Assembly (NCBI RefSeq): GCF_023093535.1
Contig: NZ_CP095757.1
Coordinates: 186,001-250,000, forward strand
Source of the DNA: Halovivax limisalsi
Lineage (GTDB): Archaea > Halobacteriota > Halobacteria > Halobacteriales > Natrialbaceae
Reading direction: 5' to 3'
DNA: 64,000 nt
Shown: positions 47,179 to 55,967 of the stretch, piece by piece
How the letters are laid out: each line of letters opens with the position of its first letter
Position numbering within the stretch: the stretch's first letter is position 1
Notes under the pieces: generated by a model
Seen by the model: only the letters and a program-made list of their open reading frames with translations
Told to the model about the DNA's origin: nothing
The model's database searches: none
Made by a program: the position numbers and the translations under genes

Positions 47179-48519
47179 ATGTCGAACAACAATGCGGTTC
47201 GGAAGTTTTCACGGATGGGTAGGCGTCGATTCCTGAGCACTCTCGCCGGACTTGGCGTTTCTGTCAGCGCGTTACACGGCCTATCGTCGGATGTAGTGGC
47301 CGAGCTCGACCTCGATCCGAGCCGCGAGGTGGTTCGGCAAGCCGGGTACGTTCACACGAATCACGAGGCCGTCAAGCGGGGAGCTAGCCCGAAACGGACG
47401 CCCGTCTACTACAAAATACCGCGGTATCGGTGGGAACGGATCGAAGCAGCGCACGACGCTCGACGGCAACTTGAGGCCGAACTTGCCGAACGGGGTGTGA
47501 ACTGTTCTGCATGGGTGACGACGAACGAAAGCGACGAAAAGATGGTTAAAATCGAGGTAATAGACGAGGGTTCGATGTCAACGAGGGCGTTTCAGCGGGT
47601 CGAATCCCGTATTCCAACCACCGTAGATGGCGTGGCTGGAAGGAATACGAAAGCCCAGAGCAATGCACGCGAGATCCCGGTCACTGTGACGAAGGAAAAA
47701 GCGGCGAAACCGAGTCCGGAACCTGTCGATCCGGTACCGCTTCTGAACGGTCCCGACCCCGACGATTTCTACTACTGGCGAGATTGGTTCCGTGTCCCAG
47801 CCGGTGCTGCATGCATGTTCGTCGATTCGATGAACGCGGACGATTTTGAGAATGCAGGAATGGGCACCCTTTGCACTCCGGTAGACGATAACGGGACGAA
47901 GAAAATGCTCACGGCTGGTCACAACATTCTAAAAACGACCCCGAACGATGACGATGACAATACTCCGATCGGTTTATTGGAAGAACCTCCAGAGAATGGT
48001 TTCATCGATGCGGATTTTGGTACCGATCGAGCAGAATTTTCTGGATCGGGTTACGACGTCTTGGACGGAGCGTCGCTAAATCTCATCAACGCTTCGAACG
48101 TCGAGTACGAGTTCGCGACGCTCGGCGGCGGGACGAAAGGCGATATCTTCGGCAGTCTCTCGGCGGACCGACTCAAAGATATCGAAGATCACGGGACGGG
48201 CTACTACGAAATGTTGCGGCAACAGGGCGCACGAACGGGAGAAGGAGGCGGATTCGGAATCGAAGAGGTGAACGACAACTCGTTCCGAACGGATCGCGAT
48301 CACGACGAAGTTCAGACAGGGGATTCCGGCGGTCCCGTTCACCTTCTCAATGATGCTCCGATTCGAAAAATAGACGGATTTGTCCCGGCGGAGAATGTTG
48401 ATATGAACATGGGAACGTTCTCGTATATTGCCGGCATTCACAGTTGGTCCGACGTGAACAAGAATACCAACGCGACTGCTGTTCACGTAATCGAAGACAA
48501 ATTCGGGGTTGAGGTCTAA
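47179..48519 (+). CDS. Tat-exported trypsin-like serine protease
   Basis: The 446-residue protein has a Tat signal (GRRRFLSTLAGLGVSVSAL, about 14-33), a pro-like region (about 45-190) and a chymotrypsin-fold domain with a complete triad: His248 in LTAGHNI, Asp279 in IDADFGTD and Ser383 in VQTGDSGGPV. It has no lipobox, so it is probably released or wall-associated. Codon use is clearly more AT-rich than in the core genes. The PQQ-like propeller lipoprotein gene starts 5 nt after its stop, making a two-gene operon. Substrate and purpose unknown. Confidence 0.85.
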   Translation: MSNNNAVRKFSRMGRRRFLSTLAGLGVSVSALHGLSSDVVAELDLDPSREVVRQAGYVHTNHEAVKRGASPKRTPVYYKIPRYRWERIEAAHDARRQLEAELAERGVNCSAWVTTNESDEKMVKIEVIDEGSMSTRAFQRVESRIPTTVDGVAGRNTKAQSNAREIPVTVTKEKAAKPSPEPVDPVPLLNGPDPDDFYYWRDWFRVPAGAACMFVDSMNADDFENAGMGTLCTPVDDNGTKKMLTAGHNILKTTPNDDDDNTPIGLLEEPPENGFIDADFGTDRAEFSGSGYDVLDGASLNLINASNVEYEFATLGGGTKGDIFGSLSADRLKDIEDHGTGYYEMLRQQGARTGEGGGFGIEEVNDNSFRTDRDHDEVQTGDSGGPVHLLNDAPIRKIDGFVPAENVDMNMGTFSYIAGIHSWSDVNKNTNATAVHVIEDKFGVEV

Positions 48520-48524
48520 CGACG

Positions 48525-49928
48525 ATGGATGGTGGCCGATCGACCTGGGACCGACGCGAAGCGCTCCGAGTCGGGACGCTTGCGAGTCTGCTGGGAATCG
48601 CCGGCTGTACGGAATCCTCGAACAACGGCCAGAGCGGATCAGTCGACGGTTCCGAGAATGGTCCCATCGATCGGTCAGGGAACGAATCAACGGGCGACGA
48701 ATCCGAATCGGATCCCGAAGCGGACGAACCAACCCTTGAACCCGCGGATGGCTGGCAAGGCGTCGACCCGACCGGCGAGATCACGTATCGCGACGATCCG
48801 AACTGGCGATTGCTCGGTCACGATACCGGGAGCACGTTTCACAATCCCCACGCCGACGGCCCATCGGACGACCCCCAGGTGCGGTGGACGGTTCAGGGCA
48901 TAAACGATCCGCTCGCAGGATTTAATCACCATCCACTCATCGTCGACGGAACTGTGTACGTCATCCAGGAGCGAGATGGCGCTACATCGTCGTCTGGTTC
49001 GAGCGACCCGGAGAAAAATCGAGGGGCCCAGTTCGTAGCGGTCGACGCCGAGACCGGCGAGTCGGAGACGGTTTTCGAGTTAGATGGGCGGATTACGCGC
49101 CCGACGATCGTCGACGACATCGTCTACGCCGCGGTGGGTGGGGGCGTCGTGGCCTACGACCTTCAGGAGGAGCGGTTTCGGTGGCGAACGGACGACGTAC
49201 TGGTGTATCCATCGTCGATCCGTGTGGTCGGAGACGTACTCGTCGCGCTCGATCAGGAACAGATGTACTCTTATCCGGAGTGGGAACCGCTCCCGCAACT
49301 GTTCGTTCTCGACGCTGCGGATGGAACGATTCTGTGGGAGGCCGCTGGCGACGGTGGCGGCGGTTCCCAACCGAGACTCCCGATCATTGCCGACGGGTGT
49401 ACATTTTATCCCGACACCCCACTCGTTCGTTCAGTCGATGAGATGACACCGGCCGCGATGCTCCCCATGCCGATCTACTATCCCGTCCTCCGGGACGGGG
49501 AGTTGTACGGATCGAACGAAGGGGGCCTGGTGTCGATCGATTGGTCAACCCTAAAAACCCGCTGGGAATACCGGCCCGAAGATCGATCGATCGGCGGCGG
49601 GTGGGTCGCCGTATTCGACGATATCGTCGTCGTCGACGACTTCCGCGGCCCAGGGTTCGTCGGTCTCGATCGCGCAACCGGCGACCGACGCTGGGCGACG
49701 ACCATTCGTGAGAATCGTATTCCGGCGGCATACTTAGCTAGCACATCCGACCGGGTTTACGTGGCCCACCAGGGCGGCGCGGCGTCGGCAATCGATCCAG
49801 CCGATGGCACGGTCGTATGGACCCTGGACGAAGAAGGCATGGAGTGGGGACGGGCCGACGGTTGTGCACTGGCAGACGATCTGCTGGTGACGGTCGGGCG
49901 CGACGGGACGTACTTCGCCATCTCCTGA
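48525..49928 (+). CDS. Tat-exported lipoprotein with PQQ-type beta-propeller
   Basis: This 467-residue protein has a Tat signal with lipobox (WDRREALRVG, then LGIAGC with Cys28), an acidic Ser/Glu/Asp-rich linker (about 30-75) and a WD-like propeller built from repeats such as FVAVDAETGESETVFELDG, LFVLDAADGTILWEAAGDGG and AIDPADGTVVWTLDEE. It is presumably bound to the outer membrane face and presents a protein- or ligand-binding surface, as BamB-like propellers do. Its start lies 5 nt after the protease gene, suggesting joint function, for example an anchor or inhibitor; that is inference. Confidence 0.8.
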   Translation: MDGGRSTWDRREALRVGTLASLLGIAGCTESSNNGQSGSVDGSENGPIDRSGNESTGDESESDPEADEPTLEPADGWQGVDPTGEITYRDDPNWRLLGHDTGSTFHNPHADGPSDDPQVRWTVQGINDPLAGFNHHPLIVDGTVYVIQERDGATSSSGSSDPEKNRGAQFVAVDAETGESETVFELDGRITRPTIVDDIVYAAVGGGVVAYDLQEERFRWRTDDVLVYPSSIRVVGDVLVALDQEQMYSYPEWEPLPQLFVLDAADGTILWEAAGDGGGGSQPRLPIIADGCTFYPDTPLVRSVDEMTPAAMLPMPIYYPVLRDGELYGSNEGGLVSIDWSTLKTRWEYRPEDRSIGGGWVAVFDDIVVVDDFRGPGFVGLDRATGDRRWATTIRENRIPAAYLASTSDRVYVAHQGGAASAIDPADGTVVWTLDEEGMEWGRADGCALADDLLVTVGRDGTYFAIS

Positions 49929-50142
49929 GCGCACGCAGTCGGCGATTTGTTGTCGGGTCGGTGTCCGATCCAGTCATCCCCGAACCCAGCCCCCGGCATC
50001 GATCGGTGGCGAGCGGCCCCGGGCCTGCTTCGTGATCGGGTTTCGCGGTGCAGGCCTAACATAGCCAGTGCTATAGCTCGGAGAAAGATCGATAAACAGA
50101 GTCCCCCAGAGGATTATTTTCCAAATGGTCGTATCGTATACT

Positions 50143-50661
50143 ATGGAGAGCGGGAAGGACGAGGCGGTCGATAACTGGCCGTGGGGCCAGTACGAACGCC
50201 TGACAGGGATAGAAATTGCGTACGAAGACGACCATCTCGAAACGGAGCACATACCGCTAACGCGCGACTATGAATCAAGGGGCCCGGAGGCGATCAGTTA
50301 CCGCCCAAGTACCGGTCACTGGTACGTCGAACGGCGACAGGAGACCGCAAGCGGAGACGAAATCTGCCCGACGCTGGTCCCCCGTGAACGGGTCTACGTC
50401 GTCATCGGCTATCTCCGATACAGTACGCTGGAGGCCCAACGAGAATTCGGCGACTCGGAGTTCGAGCGAGTACGGTACGACGATGGGATCGAATTCAGGG
50501 AGCTACCGAACGAGAACGAGGAACTACTCACCCCGATAACGTTTCATCCGTCGACCGAACATTGGCAGTGCGTCGTGCGCGATCTGAAAAATCTCGAGAA
50601 TCGCCAACCGATCGTCACGCACAGGATACTTCCGAGAGAATCGGTGGTCTGGGTAACGTGA
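50143..50661 (+). CDS. Uncharacterised protein with an internal tandem repeat (172 residues)
   Basis: ATG 50143 is placed about 28 nt after GATTATTTT (50112-50120). Two similar halves are visible: ISYRPSTGHWYVERR ... LVPRERVYVV, and ITFHPSTEHWQCVVR ... ILPRESVVWV. No known domain. It is a soluble acidic protein with no signal. ATG 50125 is an alternative start, adding six residues. Confidence 0.55.
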   Translation: MESGKDEAVDNWPWGQYERLTGIEIAYEDDHLETEHIPLTRDYESRGPEAISYRPSTGHWYVERRQETASGDEICPTLVPRERVYVVIGYLRYSTLEAQREFGDSEFERVRYDDGIEFRELPNENEELLTPITFHPSTEHWQCVVRDLKNLENRQPIVTHRILPRESVVWVT

Positions 50662-50852
50662 TACCGTTCGACGGCGCTTCGTCGTGACGGAGACGGCTGC
50701 ATCCGGGTTGGCGTCGTACACTCATCTCCGAGGGACTGCAGTTCTATCCGGATTCGTGAAACCACGATCGACCGAATACCAGCTCCGTGTTCGGGAGGCG
50801 ACCGGTCCCGTCCAACTCCACCTGCAGCCGTCCAAATTCGCTTGATGGAACC

Positions 50853-50860
50853 ACTTTATC
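50853..50860 (+). promoter_or_regulatory. TATA element for the GNAT gene
   Basis: ACTTTATC, centred about 26 nt upstream of ATG 50883; it supports this start. Confidence 0.5.
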
Positions 50861-50882
50861 CCTCGTCGGTGAAGTCGGACCT

Positions 50883-51380
50883 ATGGGACAACGTAACATA
50901 TCAATCAGACCGGCGACGACGGCCGATCGAGAGGCGATCCGCGAGGTCGCCAGGGACACCTGGCACGACACCTACGACGAACTCGATCCTGAGACGATCG
51001 CCGAGACGGTCGCGGATTGGTACGACGACGAATCCTTCGCCGAGGCGCTCGAAACGCCTGGGACTGCGGTTCTCGTCGCCGAATCCGAGGGAGAGGTCGT
51101 CGGGTTCGCCCACGGCGTCGTGAGCGAGGACGAGGGCGATATCCTCCGGATGTACGTCCATCCGGACCACCAGCGAGAAGGCATCGGGACGGCGCTGCAC
51201 GAGCGGCTCCGGACGGCGCTGGAGGACTTCCACATGAATCGCATGCGCGCGATCGACCTCGCGACGAACGAGGGCGGTCGGCGGTTCTACGAGCAGCTCG
51301 GGTACGAACAGAGCGGCGAGGGCGAGGTCGAAATTGGCGGCGAAACCCGGAGAGAGGTCGTCTACACGCTGGAGCTGTAA
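50883..51380 (+). CDS. GNAT-family N-acetyltransferase
   Basis: This 165-residue protein begins ISIRPATTADREAIREVA and carries the acetyl-CoA pyrophosphate loop VHPDHQREGIGTALHERL (R/Q-x-x-G-x-G/A). Near the C-terminus are ATNEGGRRFYEQLGY and a final strand. It transfers an acetyl group to an unknown amine, perhaps a protein N-terminus or a small metabolite. The start follows a TATA element. A decayed cystathionine gamma-synthase gene follows on the same strand. Confidence 0.85.
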   Translation: MGQRNISIRPATTADREAIREVARDTWHDTYDELDPETIAETVADWYDDESFAEALETPGTAVLVAESEGEVVGFAHGVVSEDEGDILRMYVHPDHQREGIGTALHERLRTALEDFHMNRMRAIDLATNEGGRRFYEQLGYEQSGEGEVEIGGETRREVVYTLEL

Positions 51381-51419
51381 CTCGTTCGCCGGGCCGTCGC
51401 ATCCGATTCGACGCGTACG

Positions 51420-52151
51420 GAACGTCCACGGATGGTCCGGCGGTTGGCGTCGTCGACGCGACCGATCTCGACGCGGTCGAGGCGGCCGTCGACGACCGGA
51501 CGAAACTGGTCTGGCTCGAGACGCCGACGAGCCCGCTGATCCGGCTCTGCGACGTCTCGGCGATCGCCGACCCGCCCGCGAGCACGGCGCGCTGGTCGGC
51601 GTCGACAACGCCATCCTCAGTCCGTACTTCCAGCGACCGCTCGATCTCGGCGCGGACCTCGTCGCCCACAGCACGACGACGTACCTGAACGGCCACAGCG
51701 ACTCGATCGGCGGGGCGGTCGTCACCGACGGCGCGGCGCTGGCCGAGGAACTCGAACTGACCCAGGGGATCACCGCCGGCGGCGTCCTCGCGTTCGAACT
51801 GGCTGGCACGCAGGACGACGCGATCGCCGTCCTCGAATCGCTCGAGGAATTCACGCTCGCAGTCAGCCTCGGCGGCGTCGAGTCGCTGGTCGAACTCCCC
51901 GCGGCGATGACCCACGAACCGCTCGATCGGCCCAGCGCGAGGCCCTCGGAATTACCGACGCGTTCGTCCGGATGTTCGTCGGCGTTGAGGCCGTCGACGG
52001 CCTTCGAACCGATCTGGAACGCGGGCTCGAGCGCGTTTCAGCGGTCGAGTCGGTCGCGGGCGGGGACGATCGAGATCGCACGTTCGCGCGCGAATCGGAA
52101 AATACAGGGGTGGAAGGCGAGTCGAGCACCGGTCGGCACAGCCGTGCGTGA
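51420..52151 (+). pseudogene. Decayed cystathionine gamma-synthase/lyase gene
   Basis: Fragments of the PLP enzyme occur in three frames: VDATDLDAVEAAVDDRTKLV, WLETPTSPLIRLCDVSAIA, then (shift near 51575) LVGVDNAILSPYFQRPLDLG, ADLVAHSTTTYLNGHSDSIG, FTLAVSLGGVESLVELPAAM, then (shift near 51930) GITDAFVRMFVGVEAVDGL. The N-terminal 100 or so residues are absent. About 90 residues between ELTQGI and GGVLAFELAG are missing. The PLP lysine (STTKYLNGH in active enzymes) is threonine here (codon ACG 51679-51681). It cannot be functional. Confidence 0.85.
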
Positions 52152-52243
52152 ACGATACGCATCGGACCGGCCAGTACGGTCGATGTTCATTCGCCAGCCG
52201 ATCGCCGTCACCGATACCGTCGAAAGTTGAATAGTGGGAAACA

Positions 52244-52252
52244 CTAATATCT
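52244..52252 (+). promoter_or_regulatory. TATA element for the antiporter gene
   Basis: CTAATATCT, centred about 31 nt before ATG 52279. Confidence 0.5.
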
Positions 52253-52278
52253 AAAGACGTAGATGACAGTACGAAGCT

Positions 52279-53991
52279 ATGACGACCGACCTCGTCTCGG
52301 CATCACCGTACGGCGCACTGTCACTCGTCCCGCCGCTGCTCGCGATCGCGCTGGCGATTATCACCCGCCGAGCGCTACTGTCGCTGTTCATCGGCGTCTG
52401 GGCGGGCGGCGCGATCGTCGTCGCGGAGCGGGTCGACTCGAAATTCGAGTACCTGGCCGTCCCGTTCGACGCCGTCGTCGAATCGTTCGGGTGGATCGTC
52501 GCTTCGTTCGGGGAGAGCACGTTCCACGCCGAGATCATCACGTTCACGTTCCTGCTGGGAGCGGGCATCGCCCTGATCTGGCGGATGGGCGGCTCTGTCG
52601 CGCTCGCGAATGCGGCGGCGAGTCGCGTCGATTCCCACAGACGGGTCGGACTGGCCGCGTGGCTGTTCGGCCTCGTGTGGTTCTTCGACGACTACGCCAA
52701 CACGGCCATCGTCGGCTCGGCGGTCAAGGACCTCTCCGACGAGATGCGGATGTCCCGCGAGAAACTCGCGTACATCCTCGACTCGACGGCCGCCCCCGTC
52801 GCGACCTTCGGCATCTCGAGCTGGGTCGCCTACGAGATGAGCCTCATCAGGACGGAGTACGAGAAGATCGGCGGCGAGACGCCGTCGGTGATCGTGACGT
52901 TCCTCTGGTCGATCCCCTTCAACGTCTACTGCCTCCTGGCGCTAGTGATGGTGCTCATCATCGTCCTCACCCGCCGGGACTTCGGGGAGATGCTCGACGC
53001 GGAGACGCGCGCAAAGCGGACGGGGAACGTCATCCGCGAGGGGGCGACGCCGCTGCAGAGCATGAAGGAAGACCTCGGTGAACCGGCCGTCGACGACCCG
53101 AAGCTACGAACGTTCCTCCTGCCGATCGCCGTGCTCGTCGTGGTCGTCATCGTCGGCGCGGTGATCTCCGGGTTCAACGCAGGTGACGTGACACCGTCCG
53201 GCCTGGTTACGGACGGCGACGTGTTCTTCGATCTCATCAATCTCGACGCGCTCCTCGAACTCGTCAAAAACGTCGACTTCACCGGCGCGCTCGTCTGGGG
53301 CTCGTTCGGGATGGTCGCCACCGCGCTCCTGATGGGGCTGCGAGACGGCGTGTTCGACCTCGAAGAGGGGATGGAGACCGTCCTCGACGGCTTCGGCATC
53401 ATGCTCACCGCCGTGACGATCCTGGTGCTCGCGTGGTCGATCGGCGCCGTCGCGGGCGCCCTCCAGACCGGCGAGCACGTGACCTACCTCACCGCGGACT
53501 ACGTCACGCCGACGCTGCTACCGGTCGTCATCGTCCTCACGGCGGGCGCCGTCGCGTTCTCCATCGGCTCCTCGTGGGGGACGATGGCGATCATCACGCC
53601 GATCGCGATCCCGATGGCGTACGCGATCGGCAACGGCTCGCCGGAGTTGCTGTCGGTCGCCGTCGGTGCCGTCTTCTCCGGATCGATCTTCGGCGACCAC
53701 TGCTCGCCCATCTCCGACACGACGATCCTCTCCTCGACGTTCGCCGGGTCGGACCACATCGACCACGTCCGCACGCAGATCTACTACGCGGTGACGGTGC
53801 TGGCCGTCGCCGTCGTCGTCTACCTCGTCTACGGGTTCACCGGCGTCACGCCGTTCCTGCTCGTCCCGCTCGGCGGGGCCCTCCTCGTCGCGCTGGTCTA
53901 CCTCCTCTCGGAGCTCGACGCGGGCCGAAAGGGCGTCGCCGCCCAGCCGTTTGCGAGCGTCGGCGCTCGCGAGTCACCGAGCGACGACTGA
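52279..53991 (+). CDS. NhaC-family sodium/proton antiporter
   Basis: This 570-residue protein has about twelve helices and the NhaC-type segments WFFDDYANTAIVGSAVKDLSDE (first half) and SGSIFGDHCSPISDTTILSS (second half), with conserved acidic and polar residues for cation exchange. A central cytoplasmic loop (about 235-275) is acidic. It exports sodium, a central need of salt-in haloarchaea. The start is fixed by the TATA element. It lies just after the accessory region and appears to be a core gene. Confidence 0.92.
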   Translation: MTTDLVSASPYGALSLVPPLLAIALAIITRRALLSLFIGVWAGGAIVVAERVDSKFEYLAVPFDAVVESFGWIVASFGESTFHAEIITFTFLLGAGIALIWRMGGSVALANAAASRVDSHRRVGLAAWLFGLVWFFDDYANTAIVGSAVKDLSDEMRMSREKLAYILDSTAAPVATFGISSWVAYEMSLIRTEYEKIGGETPSVIVTFLWSIPFNVYCLLALVMVLIIVLTRRDFGEMLDAETRAKRTGNVIREGATPLQSMKEDLGEPAVDDPKLRTFLLPIAVLVVVVIVGAVISGFNAGDVTPSGLVTDGDVFFDLINLDALLELVKNVDFTGALVWGSFGMVATALLMGLRDGVFDLEEGMETVLDGFGIMLTAVTILVLAWSIGAVAGALQTGEHVTYLTADYVTPTLLPVVIVLTAGAVAFSIGSSWGTMAIITPIAIPMAYAIGNGSPELLSVAVGAVFSGSIFGDHCSPISDTTILSSTFAGSDHIDHVRTQIYYAVTVLAVAVVVYLVYGFTGVTPFLLVPLGGALLVALVYLLSELDAGRKGVAAQPFASVGARESPSDD

Positions 53992-54349
53992 CGACCGGCC
54001 CACCGGGGACGAGTGCCGAACCGTACCCCGGGCGACTGACGTACCGCCGGGCCCCGGCCGACGAAGGCCCGATCCCAACCGGACGTCGATTCGCAAACAC
54101 CGTGTCCGGTCGTCGATAGGCCGATCGTCACTCCAACCTCCCGATCGACGGGGCGCGTCTGCTCCCCGTTCGTCCCGGTTCTCGACCGCGTGGCGCCTGT
54201 GTTCGAGCGGGCAGTCCCGGTTCCTCGTTTCGAGCCGCCGCCTCGTCGTGCCGACGAAACCTATTTACCATAGTGTGCTAAATCGAAGTTTAGATGGATC
54301 TAATCCATACCAGCTCTCCGCGATTCGTCGCCGCATCGGGTCGGAGGGG
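53992..54349 (+). other. Intergenic region, no gene recognised before the promoter
   Basis: 53992-54250 gives Arg/Pro-rich shadow translations on both strands and no tRNA-like fold. 54261-54303 carries a TATA element (CTATTTACC, 54261-54269) and the two inverted repeats described separately. The leader to GTG 54350 is about 55 nt. Confidence 0.45.
54278..54303 (+). promoter_or_regulatory. Overlapping inverted repeats at the metal-transporter promoter (operator candidate)
   Basis: CTAAA-TCGAAG-TTTAG (54278-54293) and TTAGAT-GG-ATCTAA (54290-54303) overlap. With the TATA element centred near 54265, transcription should begin near 54291, inside them. A regulator bound here would block initiation. 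The style (TTAG...CTAA half-sites) resembles DtxR/MntR-type metal-repressor operators. Confidence 0.6.
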
Positions 54350-55585
54350 GTGCTCGTGACCGAGTCCGTGACGATCCTGCTCGAATCGCTGCGAGACAGT
54401 TACGTCCAGGTGAGCGTCTTCGTCGCGGTCACCGTCCTCCTGTTCGGCCTCGCCCAGTACCGGACGGACGGCGCGTTGCTCCGCAGGCTCGAGGACAACG
54501 AGCGACTGCAGCCACTCTTCGGCGGGTTACTCGGCCTGACGCCCGGCTGCGGCGGCGCGATCGTGGTCATGCCGCTGTACGTGCGGGGGTCGGTCAGCTT
54601 CGGCACCGTCGTGGCCACGCTGGGGGCGACGGCCGGCGACTCCGCGTTCGTTATCCTCGCGCTGGCGCCCGAAGCCGCCCTCTACGCCTACAGCATCGCC
54701 CTCGTCGCCTCCGTGGCCACGGGCTACCTCGTCGACACGTACGGGATCGGCGTCGGCCGGGTGGACGCGGCCGTCACCCGGATCGCACCCGGCGCAACCG
54801 CCACCGACGGCGGCACCGTCGTCAACGAGCGCATCGGGCCGAACCCCGCCCACGACTACCCGTCCGGGTCGCCGACGCACTCCCACGAGGCCGGCCCCGA
54901 CCGCTCCTCGCCGATCCTCACGCCGCTCTCGCACGCGGCCCACGTCGCCTGGTGGCTCGCGGCCGTCGCCGGGCTCGTGCTCGGGACCACCTACCTGCTT
55001 CGCGGCGGGCCCGAACTCGCCCTCTCGGTCGGCGCGAACTTCGCCGGCGCCTTCACCGTCGTCGGCCTCGCGGGCGGCGTCCTCTCGCTGTACCTCTACG
55101 CCGTGGGCCGGCACTACGTCGGGGAGGGCCAGGTCGCCCGCGCCCGCGACTCGTTCGGCTCGGTCTACGACACGCTGACCCACGCGGCGATGGAGACGAG
55201 TTTCGTCACCCTCTGGGTGATCGTCGCCCTGGCCGGCTACGAGTACGTCGTCCTCCTCTCGGGACTGGACGTCGCCGCCATCGCCGCGACGGCCGGCGTG
55301 CTCGCGCCCATCGGCGGGGTGGCGGTCGGACTGATCCCCGGTTGCGGCCCGCAGATCCTGCTCGCCAGCGTCTACGCCGAGGGCGCGCTGCCGTTCTCCG
55401 CGCTCGCGTCCAACGCGATCGCCCAGGACGGCGACGCACTGTTCCCGCTGCTCGCGATCGACCCGAAGGCCGCGATCGTGGCGACGATCTACAACGCCCT
55501 GCCGGCGCTCGTCGTCGGCGTGGCGCTGTTCGTCCTCTGGGAACCCGTCTTCGGCATGCCCGAGTTCGGCTTCGGCGTGGCGTAA
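54350..55585 (+). CDS. Putative manganese/heavy-metal transporter (PGCG-motif family)
   Basis: This 411-residue protein has two inverted halves, each with a PGCG motif: GLTPGCGGAIVVMPLYVRGSV and GLIPGCGPQILLASVYAEGAL, followed by matching helices. These fit the putative manganese transporter family with ten or eleven helices. A His-rich central loop (SPTHSHEAGP) may bind metal. GTG 54350 is chosen at the end of the regulated leader; GTG 54356 is equally possible. The gene end (59 bp) is duplicated at 56395-56453. Confidence 0.75.
   Translation: MLVTESVTILLESLRDSYVQVSVFVAVTVLLFGLAQYRTDGALLRRLEDNERLQPLFGGLLGLTPGCGGAIVVMPLYVRGSVSFGTVVATLGATAGDSAFVILALAPEAALYAYSIALVASVATGYLVDTYGIGVGRVDAAVTRIAPGATATDGGTVVNERIGPNPAHDYPSGSPTHSHEAGPDRSSPILTPLSHAAHVAWWLAAVAGLVLGTTYLLRGGPELALSVGANFAGAFTVVGLAGGVLSLYLYAVGRHYVGEGQVARARDSFGSVYDTLTHAAMETSFVTLWVIVALAGYEYVVLLSGLDVAAIAATAGVLAPIGGVAVGLIPGCGPQILLASVYAEGALPFSALASNAIAQDGDALFPLLAIDPKAAIVATIYNALPALVVGVALFVLWEPVFGMPEFGFGVA
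55502..55560 (+). repeat. 59-bp direct repeat, 3' end of the metal-transporter gene
   Basis: Identical to 56395-56453. A further 19 bp downstream match with 3 mismatches before divergence around the stop codon. Confidence 0.95.
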
Positions 55586-55638
55586 AGAGGAGCTCGTCGG
55601 TCACGCTGGAATTGTGCGTTCCGGTTCGGCCGGGACAG

Positions 55639-55647
55639 TATATTTTT
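55639..55647 (+). promoter_or_regulatory. TATA element for the DUF433 antitoxin gene
   Basis: TATATTTTT, centred about 30 nt before ATG 55673; the module has its own promoter. Confidence 0.6.
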
Positions 55648-55672
55648 GCACGAGCGGGTCCAATGGAGACGT

Positions 55673-55966
55673 ATGGCGACCAGCGAGGCCCACCGTATCG
55701 CGGACGATCTCATGGGCGAACCCCACGTTCAGGGCCGTCGCATCTCGGTCCGGCAAGTGTACGCGCTCGTCGAAGAGCGCGGTGTCGATCCGGAAACCGT
55801 CGCGGACCGGTACGACCTCGACGTCGCCGACGTGTACCACGCGCTGGCGTACTACCACGATCACCTGCGCGAAATGAACGCCGTCGAACGCGATCGATCG
55901 GAAGCGATGGACGAGTTCCGGGAATCGATCGACCGCCCGGACGGTGTGGCCCCCGACGAGGCGTGA
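55673..55966 (+). CDS. DUF433-family antitoxin
   Basis: This 97-residue protein has the DUF433 layout: GEPHVQGRRISVRQVYALVEE, then GVDPETVADRYDLDVADVYHALAYYHDH (a HTH-like core) and an acidic tail. DUF433 proteins pair with DUF5615 PIN-like toxins. The toxin frame begins 2 bp after its stop but is broken, so this antitoxin may be an orphan or may be neutralising related toxins. ATG 55673 follows the TATA element. The pair sits between the two copies of the transporter gene end. Confidence 0.85.
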   Translation: MATSEAHRIADDLMGEPHVQGRRISVRQVYALVEERGVDPETVADRYDLDVADVYHALAYYHDHLREMNAVERDRSEAMDEFRESIDRPDGVAPDEA

Positions 55967-55967
55967 G

